A stretch of DNA of 28,452 nt from DASWED01 sp036394995 (GTDB lineage Bacteria > Actinomycetota > UBA4738 > JACQTL01), in contig DASWED010000005.1 of NCBI GenBank assembly GCA_036394995.1, positions 1-28,452 of the forward strand, written 5' to 3'. Shown one piece after another: positions 18,636 to 25,527 of the stretch. The notes beneath the pieces were generated by a model. It saw only the letters and a program-made list of their open reading frames with translations. It had not been told where the DNA came from and made no database searches. Numbering within the stretch: the first letter of the stretch is position 1; the number at the start of each line of letters is the position of its first letter. A program made the translations under genes and the position numbers.

Positions 18636-19106
18636 ATGCCACGCCTCGCACTGACGGCGCTCGTCGCCACCCTCGCAGTCGGCCTGACAGCGTGCGGCGG
18701 GGCATCCAAGCTGTCCCACGGCGAGTACCAACAGAAGCTCAACGCGATCGGCAAGGACGCCAATCAACAGGCCGCTGGGGCGCTGGGCGCGGTCCTCGGC
18801 AGCAAGGGCGACGTGACCAAGATCGCCCCGCAACTGGACCAGGCCGCCGAGGCCATCGGCGGCTACGCCGACGAGCTCGACGGGCTGGCCCCGCCGGATG
18901 ACGCCGCGGACGCGAACGAGAAGCTCGTAGAGGCCTTCCGGGCCGCCGAGAAGGTTTTCCACGAGATGGCCGCCGCCGCCAAGGCGGGCGATGAGCAGAA
19001 GGAGAGGTCTCTCCTCGAACAGGCCAAGACCGGCGACTTCGCCACGGAGCTCCGGGAGGCCGGCCGGGAGCTCACGAAGGCCGGATACACCCTGCCGAAC
19101 GGGTAG
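18636..19106 (+). CDS. small secreted lipoprotein, function unknown
   Basis: This 156-residue protein has a lipoprotein signal peptide: a short basic start, hydrophobic LALTALVATLAVGLTA, and the lipobox LTAC with Cys20 as the lipidated residue. The mature part is helical and charged, with heptad-like stretches (QLDQAAEAIGGYADELDGL; ANEKLVEAFRAAEKVFHEM), and resembles the many small actinobacterial lipoproteins without assigned function. ATG 18636 has AAGGAG at good spacing; a GTG three bases earlier is also possible. It stands 29 bases before matB on the same strand, so cotranscription is possible, but nothing in it points to malonate metabolism. Confidence 0.7.
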   Translation: MPRLALTALVATLAVGLTACGGASKLSHGEYQQKLNAIGKDANQQAAGALGAVLGSKGDVTKIAPQLDQAAEAIGGYADELDGLAPPDDAADANEKLVEAFRAAEKVFHEMAAAAKAGDEQKERSLLEQAKTGDFATELREAGRELTKAGYTLPNG

Positions 19107-19135
19107 AGCGGCCGGTCGGATAGCCGTCTCCAGCG

Positions 19136-20572
19136 ATGGGTGACGAACTCCTGCCCGCGGTGCCCTCGGGCGGCGATGGGGAGGCCCTGAGGATCGAGGA
19201 CCGATCGGTGTCCTACAGCCGGCTGCGGGACACCGCCTCGGCCGTGGCAGCCGACCTGGCGCCGGGCGAGCACGTGGCCGTGTGGGCGGAGCCGGCCGTG
19301 GAGACCTGCGTCGGCGTGGTGGGCGCACTCATGGCCGGTGCGGTCGCCGTCCCCGTCAACCCCAGGATCGGGGCCCGCGAGCTCGAGCGCTTGCTCCGGG
19401 AGGCGGCTCCTCGACGGATCGTGGCCGGGCCCGGCGCGGAGCTCCCGGCCGCCCTCGCCGCGCTGGAACGTCTCGACGTGGACGTCGAGGGGCCGGGCCG
19501 CCCCCTCCGGCCCGAGCCCGGCCCGGAGGCTCCGGCGCTCCTGTTCTTCACCTCCGGCACCACCGGTCCGCCCAAGGGCGCGATCATCCCCCGCCGCGCC
19601 GTGGCCTCGAACCTGGACGCTCTGGCCTCCGCGTGGGAATGGAAACCCGGCGACGTCGTGACCCACGGCCTGCCGCTCCACCACGTCCACGGGCTGGTGC
19701 TGGGGATGCTGGGAGCCCTGCGGGTCGGGGGGCGGGTCCACCACGTGGGGCGGTTCTCACCGCAGGCCATCGCCCGGGAGCTCGCGGGCGAGGCCACTAT
19801 GCTCTTCGCCGTCCCCACGATGGTCCGCGACGTGGCGGATGCGGCCGAATCAGATCCCGCGGTGGCATGGGCGGTGGGGCGGGCTCGGCTTCTCGTGTCC
19901 GGCTCCGCACCCCTCCCGGCTCGCGACTGGACCCGGATCGAGCGGGCCACCGGCCAGCGGATCATCCAGCGGTACGGCCTCACGGAGACCCTCATGAACT
20001 GCGCGGTTCCGGCCTCCAGCGACCGGCCTCCGGGAACGGTCGGGCCGCCTCTTCCCGGCGTGGAGGTCGGCCTGACCGGCGGAGGAGGAGTGCCGATCGA
20101 GGAAGACGAGACGACCGGCGAGGTGCTGGTCCGCGGGCCGAACGTGTTCCTCGGATACCTGAACGACCCCCGCGCCACCGGCAAGGCCCTGCGCGAGGGG
20201 TGGTTCCACACCGGCGACGTGGCGGCACGCGACCGGGAAGGGTGGATCCGGATCCTGGGGCGGCGGGACCTCGACCTGATCAAGACCGGAGGCCACCGGG
20301 TGGGCGCCGGCGAGGTCGAGGACGCCCTGCTTGATCACCCGGCGGTGGCCGAGGCAGCCGTGACCGGCGAACCCGACGAACGCCTCGGCCAGCGCATCGT
20401 GGCCTGGGTGGCGCTCCGCCCGGATCAGGAAGCGACCGCCAAGGAGCTGGAGGACCACGTGGCCGCGACGCTGACCCCGTACAAGCGCCCCCGGGACGTC
20501 CGCTTCATCGCACAGCTCCCCCGCAACGAGCTCGGCAAAGTGGTGAAGCCCGCCCTGAAGCCGGACCCCTGA
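19136..20572 (+). CDS. matB: malonyl-CoA synthetase (MatB-like acyl-CoA synthetase)
   Basis: This 478-residue member of the ANL adenylating superfamily most likely activates malonate (or methylmalonate) to its CoA thioester. The ATP-binding A3 motif is LLFFTSGTTGPPKGAII. Next comes LPLHHVHGLVLGMLGALRVGG, whose HVHGL segment is typical of MatB and ACSF3. It is followed by IQRYGLTETLMN (A5), WFHTGDVAARDREGWI (A7), GRRDLDLIKTGGHRVGAGEVE (A8) and the C-terminal catalytic lysine (Lys468) in NELGKVVK. The overall pattern and length agree well with Streptomyces MatB. It is a soluble cytoplasmic enzyme. A general medium-chain acyl-CoA synthetase is the main alternative. The 20573-20816 stretch that follows it shows no gene. 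Confidence 0.75.
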   Translation: MGDELLPAVPSGGDGEALRIEDRSVSYSRLRDTASAVAADLAPGEHVAVWAEPAVETCVGVVGALMAGAVAVPVNPRIGARELERLLREAAPRRIVAGPGAELPAALAALERLDVDVEGPGRPLRPEPGPEAPALLFFTSGTTGPPKGAIIPRRAVASNLDALASAWEWKPGDVVTHGLPLHHVHGLVLGMLGALRVGGRVHHVGRFSPQAIARELAGEATMLFAVPTMVRDVADAAESDPAVAWAVGRARLLVSGSAPLPARDWTRIERATGQRIIQRYGLTETLMNCAVPASSDRPPGTVGPPLPGVEVGLTGGGGVPIEEDETTGEVLVRGPNVFLGYLNDPRATGKALREGWFHTGDVAARDREGWIRILGRRDLDLIKTGGHRVGAGEVEDALLDHPAVAEAAVTGEPDERLGQRIVAWVALRPDQEATAKELEDHVAATLTPYKRPRDVRFIAQLPRNELGKVVKPALKPDP

Positions 20573-20816
20573 CCGCATCCTGCCCAGATCCGGGAGACCA
20601 ACCTGGAACCGTACCGCCGAGCGCCTGCTCGACGCGGCGCGTGCGCCGGGGTGACGAGGACGCTGGAAGGACGCCCGGACCGACGGTGAGCAGGTGGTGA
20701 CTGCGCCGGTGCGTATGTTCTGCACGGGACCTGATGGTCAGGGCGTCGAAACGACCGGGGTTGGCTTCCATGACGAGCCAGGTGCTGACCGGAGTGCTGT
20801 TGATCGCCCTGCTCAC

Positions 20817-21071
20817 GCCGAAGACGGGGTGCCAGACGGCGGATTGGATGAGCGCGACGCCGACGAGCCCGGCCCACAGCCCCGTGAGCAGATAGCCCAG
20901 GTGCTCTCCGACTGCCACCCCCAGGTAGCGGTTCAGCGTCTGGAAAATCAGCTCCACCGCATCAGCGGCGCTCGCCGACGTCGCGGGATCGGCCGCGACT
21001 CGCGCGAGATACTGGATCGCGAACGGCCGGCGGACCAGACCGAGAAACTGCACGAGCGCCGCCAGCTCGCT
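20817..21071 (-). pseudogene. middle part of a DUF4386-like membrane protein
   Basis: The minus strand reads ELAALVQFLGLVRRPFAIQ, then AVELIFQTLNRYLGVAVGEH and LGYLLTGLWAGLVGVALIQS, ending near AVWHPVFG. This looks like the central transmembrane part of a DUF4386-type actinobacterial membrane protein. The frame is open on both sides but carries no recognisable start domain, and its continuation runs into low-complexity sequence antisense to matB. A C-terminal piece of what appears to be the same family lies on the opposite strand at once next to it. Family naming is from memory. Confidence 0.4.
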
Positions 21072-21194
21072 CGAGTTCGTGGGTCCGTTCGAGAACTGCG
21101 GCTGGAAGCTCGCCGGCGCCCTGGTGCCGCTCGTTTATATCGGGTGGTCCTCTGGCTGATCTCCGTCGGGATCGGGCTTCTCGCGACGGCATGA
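21067..21194 (+). pseudogene. C-terminal piece of a DUF4386-like membrane protein
   Basis: The plus strand reads SLEFVGPFENCGWKLAGAL, then VPLVYIGW. After an apparent one-base loss near 21149 it continues as LWLISVGIGLLATA with a TGA at 21192-21194. The hydrophobic helix and the ending suit the C-terminus of the family seen on the minus strand at 20817-21071. The two pieces meet head to head near a CTCGAG palindrome, so an inversion inside one gene is a simple explanation. Confidence 0.4.
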
Positions 21195-21207
21195 GTCCGC
21201 GAGCGGC

Positions 21208-21729
21208 CTATCTGCCGTTTCTGCAGTGCTCGGGAACAGGCCTGGGAACGCAACAAACGGAACGCAGTGGAGGTGAGAAGACTTGAACCCCCCTGACCTC
21301 ATCCCTCAGCCAGGAGCCCCCGTGTCCATCGACCTCATACGTTGCCTGGATCCGACCCTGTTCGAGAGCCTCGGAAGGTGACCCTCCACAAAGCGGTCCT
21401 GCCGGATGTGAACCGTCAGGAGCTTGGCGAGGTTGAGGAGGCTCGCCTTCTCGAGGGACCCGCCTTCCAGTTGCAGACGCTCGGCCTCGGGCAGCCATGA
21501 GGCCCAGTGGAAGGTGATCACGAACCCCAGTCGGTAGGCGTCTCCGATGAACCTCTCAACCGCCGGCGAGTACGCGACGTAGGGCATCGTCATGACGCCA
21601 TCTGCCACCCCCGGCCCACGAGAAGAGGGACTCGGGAGCCCGGCGCAAGCCCGGAAGGTTGGCCACCAGCTCTTCGACGTCAGATGCTGTGGGGGCGAAC
21701 TCGCCCTCGGTCGGCGGATCTGATCTCAT
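21208..21729 (-). pseudogene. DUF6508-like protein with two compensating frameshifts
   Basis: From ATG 21729, preceded by GGGAG and AAGG, the minus strand reads ASDVEELVANLPGLRRAPES. Near a run of five Gs at about 21613 the homology moves to another frame (VMTMPYVAYSPAVERFIGDA, then LLNLAKLLTVHIRQDRFVEG). Near 21385 it returns to the first frame as EALEQGRIQATYEV. The pieces in order fit the DUF6508 family, whose conserved end is a KLLT...RADRFxEGxL type helix and an EAxExGxI segment. The tail after that is not family-like and ends at 21208. It is either a real pseudogene or suffers from sequencing errors. The family has no known biochemical role. Confidence 0.45.
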
Positions 21730-21780
21730 GTGGCTGCCTTGTCTCCCACTCCGCCGGGAGGCCCCACGGCATCAAAAGGA

Positions 21781-21804
21781 AAGGCCCGGTGACCGGGCCT
21801 TTTT
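21781..21804. terminator. rho-independent (bidirectional-looking) terminator
   Basis: A perfect ten-base inverted repeat (AAGGCCCGGT and ACCGGGCCTT with one base between) is flanked by A-rich sequence on the left and five Ts on the right. It could stop transcription on both strands. It stands between the DUF6508-like pseudogene and the fragment at 21840, isolating the decayed region. Confidence 0.75.
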
Positions 21805-21839
21805 CGCAGTGGATGGACCTGTGAGGTCACTATTCGAAC

Positions 21840-22043
21840 CTACCGACGGGCAGGTTGGTCGACTCCTTTCCCAGCATGGAATGGTGTCAGCAGCTGCACG
21901 TGCTGGTCCCAGTCCGGGACGCGGACCGCCAGGTGGCTCAGCGGGTACGGGCGGATGTCGATGCCGCGCGCGAGCAGGCGCTCGTGCTGCTTCGCCGCGA
22001 ATCCGCGGTAGTCCCCGATGATGTCGCCGACCGGATCAGCCAT
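21840..22043 (-). pseudogene. short fragment, possibly YecM/VOC-like N-terminus
   Basis: The 67-residue minus-strand frame starts MADPVGDIIGDYRGFAAKQH and continues ERLLARGIDIRPYPLSHLAV with RVPDWDQHV. The SHLAVRV strand is reminiscent of the first strand of vicinal-oxygen-chelate proteins such as YecM. The remainder expected of such a protein (at least 100 residues) is missing and the last 18 residues look unrelated. GGAGGG stands 10 to 12 bases before the ATG. I treat it as a truncated remnant; identity is tentative. Confidence 0.35.
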
Positions 22044-22070
22044 CGCGTCGCCACCCTCCGAGCCGTCATG

Positions 22071-23390
22071 CTACGACGACCGACCGGCAGAGGATGACGA
22101 TGTCGACCTAGGCGTCCCAGACCCCGTACACCGGCTCGTCGGAGCGGGTGAAGCCGACCATGTAGCGAGACCCCTCGTGCGAGAAGACGACCTCCAGGAC
22201 CGAGCCCGTCGTCGTTCTCGAGCCTCTGCTGGTCCCAATTTCACCCGAGCAAGAGCACCAAGCACTGCTCCCGCTGGCCGATCTACTCGCGCCCTTGTTG
22301 ACCGAGCCGCTGGACGAGAGCGAGGAAGAGCAGGAGGGCGAGTAGGTTCGAGTCTCCCCGGGAGCACAGCGGGGGCCTGAAGACCGCGACCGAGCTGCCG
22401 TCCGGGCCCGGGATGTGCATGGTCGGTGAGCCGAGGCGCTCTCGGTCGAGGACGGCCGTCTCGTAGGCGTTGACCGGCGATGCGCTCGACCATGGCGTCG
22501 GCGGCCGCGAGACCCGCCGCGACCTGGTTGTGCCCGGGCTGGCCCAACACGACCCCGGTGATCGTCGTCCGCTTGCCGTCGATCCAGCGGATGGCCCGGA
22601 AGGCGAAGCAGCCGCCGGCCGCAGCGGTCGAGCCGGTCTTGACGCCGACAAACCCGTCGTGCCCGAGCAAAGTGTCGGTGTTGTGCACGGTGCCGGCGAC
22701 CGGCAGCGTCGCGCTCGGTGTGGCGACGATGCTCGCGAACACCGGCAGGCGCATGGCCCGATCGACAACGCGCACCTGGTCGGCGGCGGTCGACACGGTT
22801 GCGTCGTCGTAGCCGCTCGGGTCGGTGTAGCGGGTGTGGGTCATGCCCAGCGACCGTGCGGTGGCATTCATCCGGGCAACAAACCGGTCCACCGAACCGG
22901 CGTCCCATCGCGCCAGAACCGCGGCGATGTTGTTCGCCGACGGCAGCAGCAGTGCCTGCAGCGCCTGCCGTTCGGTCAACTGCTCTCCGGCGGCGATGGG
23001 CAAAACGGACTCGTCCCGTCCGGCCCGTCGGTCGGTGTCGGCGACATCGGCGTCGGTGAGCGTGATCGTCGGACCGTCCTGGCCGAGCCGTAGCGGGTGG
23101 TCACGGAGCACGAGATAGGCCGTCATCACCTTCGCGACGCTGGCGATTGGAGCCGCGTGCTGGTTCGGGCCCGCTTGGATCTGCGACTGTCCTGTCTGGA
23201 CCGCGGCTTGGCCATGTGCCGGCCACACCGTGCCGAGCAGCGATTCGCCAAGCGCACCACGGTGCTCACTGGACGCCAGCGACTGGTAGCCGAGGGCTGC
23301 GGCGATCGCCGCGAAGACGACGAGCAGGCCGGCGACAAGGATCCTGGGAACCCGACGGGTCGTCGTTCGTGCTCGTTCACTGTAGGTCAT
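22071..23390 (-). CDS. D-Ala-D-Ala carboxypeptidase (S11), C-terminus replaced
   Basis: This membrane-anchored serine DD-peptidase trims the terminal D-Ala from peptidoglycan stem peptides. The N-terminus has a basic segment and one hydrophobic helix (about 17-37), leaving the domain outside the cell. The three active-site motifs are present: S84-V-A-K87, S151-A-N153 and K251-T-G253. Good family sequence ends at about residue 305 (DAMVERIAG, base 22475). The remaining 130 or so residues of this frame are Arg/Pro/Ala-rich and not protein-like, and the C-terminal beta domain of the family is missing. The catalytic domain could still fold, but the gene is probably damaged. ATG 23390 has GGAGG only one base away; a TTG at 23402 is an alternative start. 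The duplicated control element overlaps its start. Confidence 0.65.
   Translation of the reverse strand: MTYSERARTTTRRVPRILVAGLLVVFAAIAAALGYQSLASSEHRGALGESLLGTVWPAHGQAAVQTGQSQIQAGPNQHAAPIASVAKVMTAYLVLRDHPLRLGQDGPTITLTDADVADTDRRAGRDESVLPIAAGEQLTERQALQALLLPSANNIAAVLARWDAGSVDRFVARMNATARSLGMTHTRYTDPSGYDDATVSTAADQVRVVDRAMRLPVFASIVATPSATLPVAGTVHNTDTLLGHDGFVGVKTGSTAAAGGCFAFRAIRWIDGKRTTITGVVLGQPGHNQVAAGLAAADAMVERIAGQRLRDGRPRPRAPRLTDHAHPGPGRQLGRGLQAPAVLPGRLEPTRPPALPRSRPAARSTRARVDRPAGAVLGALARVKLGPAEARERRRARSWRSSSRTRGLATWSASPAPTSRCTGSGTPRSTSSSSAGRSS
22108..22205 (-). pseudogene. C-terminal remnant of an unidentified protein
   Basis: The minus strand encodes VLEVVFSHEGSRYMVGFTRS followed by DEPVYGVWDA and a stop at 22108. 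The amphipathic pattern looks like genuine protein, but upstream the likely continuation (QQRLENDDG) is in another frame. Between here and the carboxypeptidase (22206-22475) I see another protein-like scrap (ETAVLDRERLGSPTMHIPG, ending at 22283) that I cannot assign. Confidence 0.3.
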
Positions 23391-23454
23391 GCCTCCAGTC
23401 AACGCCGCGCGGTGTTGTCAGCACGTATGCGATTTTCGATATGCCGACGACATG
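23388..23454 (+). repeat. duplicated regulatory element, copy 1
   Basis: These 67 bases match 27179-27245 with six differences by eye (about 91 percent). They begin at the carboxypeptidase start codon and end just before the regulator remnant. Conserved inside are TTGTCA, a 17-base spacer, GATATG, and the pair CGATATG/CGACATG. The match to the upstream region of the intact response regulator gene implies common control or a duplication that carried the promoter along. Confidence 0.8.
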
Positions 23455-23460
23455 CGCCGA

Positions 23461-23531
23461 GAACTCGTGCTCCGTCTCAGAGCGCTCGACCGCAGGCGTG
23501 CCCACAACAGGCCACCCGTGCGGGAGATCGC
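23461..23531 (+). pseudogene. response regulator remnant (linker region)
   Basis: These 71 bases are nearly identical (three differences) to 27587-27657 inside the response regulator gene and encode ELVLRLRALDRRRAHN and RPPVREIA, the end of the receiver and start of the linker. They lie directly after the duplicated upstream element, whereas in the intact locus about 340 bases (the start codon and nearly the whole receiver domain) lie between. This is therefore a second regulator copy with an internal deletion. After 23531 the similarity stops. The sequence to 23610 shows nothing I recognise. Confidence 0.75.
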
Positions 23532-23610
23532 CATCACCATCGCCCACGACGCCCCTCACCGCGAGCGCGCGGGCCGCAGGGTGGCGTCCAGAAAGAGATC
23601 CACGTTCCGC

Positions 23611-24832
23611 TCATGCCGTTCGCAATGCCACGGTCGGCGGCATCCGAGAGGCTCGGACGGCCGGCATCAGGCCGGCGAACGCGCCGATCAGGACGGCCGA
23701 GGCGATGCCGCCCGACCACGCCTCGACGGGGATCACGACGGCCCAGTGCTTCGAGCTGGCGTACACGGCCGTTGCCGCGGCCCCGGCCAGCACACCGACG
23801 ACGCCACCGATGACGGCGAGCAGGATCGACTCACCGAGGAACTGCGTCCGGATCTGGGCCTTTGTCGCACCGAGGGCGCGACGGGCCGATCTCCGAGCGG
23901 CGTTCGAGGACCGAGATGATCATGATGTTGGCGACACCGACGGCACCCACGACCAGTGCCACCGCCCCGAGCCCGAGAAAAAGGGTGTCGAACGCCCCCG
24001 CCGCCGCGGCCCGGGCGACGAGCACGTCCGACGGCTGGCTGACGTTCACCTCGTACGGTGCCTCGGGGTTGGCGGTTTGCGCGAGCAGCGCCTGCACCGC
24101 CGCCTCGTGACCGGTCGCGGCGAGCACGTAGATCGTGCTCGGCGGGCCGGCCTTCTTCTCGCCGCCGACGATGCTGACATAGCCAAGGTACGCCTGGGCG
24201 GCCGGATACCCGATGAGGGCGCTGACTTCGATGTCGGGCTCGAGCGGCGAGGGGTTCAGGATGCCCGCGACGTTGAACCACTGGCCGCCCAGCCAGATCC
24301 GCTGGTCAGGGTCGATCCGGTCGATGCCGAGCTGTTGCGCCGCGACCGCGCCGAGCACCGCGACAGGCTCGCGGGCGGTGCCCGGGTTGAGCCATTCGCC
24401 GCGTGCGAGGCCGGTGCCGAGCACGGACAGCAGGTTCAGGCTGGTGGCCCGCACCTCGAGGCCACCGGTCTCGCCCACCGGGATCATCGAGCTCCGGTAG
24501 ACGTACGTGTCCTTCATCAGGGCGGCGTGTGCCACCGACTGGACGTTGTCCAGGAGCGTGATCCGCGCCGGCGCTTCGCGGGGCAGTTGCGCCGGCCCCC
24601 CGGTGAGGCTCTGTCCGGCCTCGACCGTCAGCAGGTTCGTGCCGAGCCGGTTGATCTCCGCGATCAGCCCGGCCTGCCAGGAGGAGGACAACCCGAGTAC
24701 CCCCACGATCGCTGCCGTTCCGATCGCAATCCCGAGCGCCGACAGCGCGGCGCGCAGCGGCCGGGCGCGCAGACCGACACTCGCCACACGCAGCCCGTCT
24801 CTCAGCTGCAGCCGCCCGGCCTCGGCACTCAT
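23611..24832 (-). pseudogene. MacB-type ABC transporter permease, frameshifted
   Basis: Full span is about 407 codons, the normal length of a MacB/FtsX-like permease. The first frame (333 codons from ATG 24832) has the N-terminal helix SALGIAIGTAAIVGVLGL, a large extracellular domain (about 55-285) and the second helix LGAVALVVGAVGVANIMIIS with VLERRSEIG. There the frame breaks near 23884. Family sequence continues in another frame as RRALGATKAQIRTQFLGESI, a third helix LLAVIGGVVGVLAGAAATA, and the final SAVLIGAFAGLMPAVRAS, stopping at 23611. The expected codon pair suggests a two-base loss. It overlaps the ATPase gene by four bases. With a corrected frame it would be a complete permease; a sequencing error or a recent mutation are both possible. 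Confidence 0.8.
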
Positions 24833-25527
24833 CGCGCCACCCCGTTGGAAGTGTCGGAGACCACCTGGCCGTCGAGCACCCGGATCTGGCGAGGCAGCCG
24901 ATCGGCGAGGCCCGCTTCGTGCGTGATCATGATGATGGTGGCGCCGGCCACGTTGAGCTCGCGGATCAGCTCCATGATCGACGCGCCGGTGGTGCTGTCG
25001 AGGTTCCCGGTCGGTTCGTCGGCGAGAACGATCGCCGGACGCCCGACGAGGGCCCGCGCGATCGCGACACGCTGCCGCTCCCCTCCCGAGAGCTTGGTGG
25101 GCTTGAAGTTCGTGCGCTCGGAGAGGCCGACCCGTTCGAGTGCCTCATCCGCGCGCCTGTACCGCTCGGCGGCGGGGACGCCGGCGTAGAGCAACCCGTC
25201 GGCGACGTTCTCGCGCACCGTGGCATGTTCAGCCAGGAAGAACTGCTGGAAGACGAACCCGATCTCCCGAGCCCGCAGCTGCGACACCTCGCGGTCGCTG
25301 AGTTGTGCCACGTCGACGCCTCCGATCCTGACGACGCCGCTGGTGGGCCGCTCGAGCGTCCCGACGACGTGCAGGAGCGTGGACTTGCCCGACCCTGAGG
25401 GCCCGACGATCGCCACCAGCTCACCCCGCCGGACGGAAAAGGACACGCCCCGGAGGGCGGGCACCGGCGGCTCCTCGCCGTAGACCTTGGTCACCCCATC
25501 CAGCTCCAGGACCGACTCGCCGCTCAT
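24829..25527 (-). CDS. MacB/LolD-type ABC transporter ATP-binding protein
   Basis: This is the 232-residue ATPase of a MacB-type system that moves or pulls substrates from the outer face of the membrane. Walker A GPSGSGKS is at 42-49, then the Q-loop FVFQQFF, signature LSGGERQRVAIARAL, Walker B AIVLADEPTGNLDS and switch histidine MITHEA. The SSAT-like LADEPTGNLDS signature is typical of the MacB/LolD/FtsE group rather than importers. It overlaps the adaptor gene and the permease gene by four bases each, so the three are translated together. All catalytic residues are present. Confidence 0.88.
   Translation of the reverse strand: MSGESVLELDGVTKVYGEEPPVPALRGVSFSVRRGELVAIVGPSGSGKSTLLHVVGTLERPTSGVVRIGGVDVAQLSDREVSQLRAREIGFVFQQFFLAEHATVRENVADGLLYAGVPAAERYRRADEALERVGLSERTNFKPTKLSGGERQRVAIARALVGRPAIVLADEPTGNLDSTTGASIMELIRELNVAGATIIMITHEAGLADRLPRQIRVLDGQVVSDTSNGVAR

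Noticed and set aside
20694..21194. A 166-codon plus-strand gene
   Set aside because: Only its last 15 codons look like protein (a membrane helix). The rest is the antisense of minus-strand helices.
21826..21850. ATTCGAACCTACC as a minus-strand tRNA T-arm beside the terminator
   Set aside because: Stem bases do not pair and there is no acceptor match.
22346..22372. GGTTCGAGTCTCCCC as a tRNA 3' end
   Set aside because: The five bases before the loop do not pair with those after it, and no other tRNA arm is seen; chance similarity.
23147..25189. A 680-codon plus-strand open frame over the permease gene
   Set aside because: It is antisense to the MacB-type permease, without family features and Arg-rich throughout.
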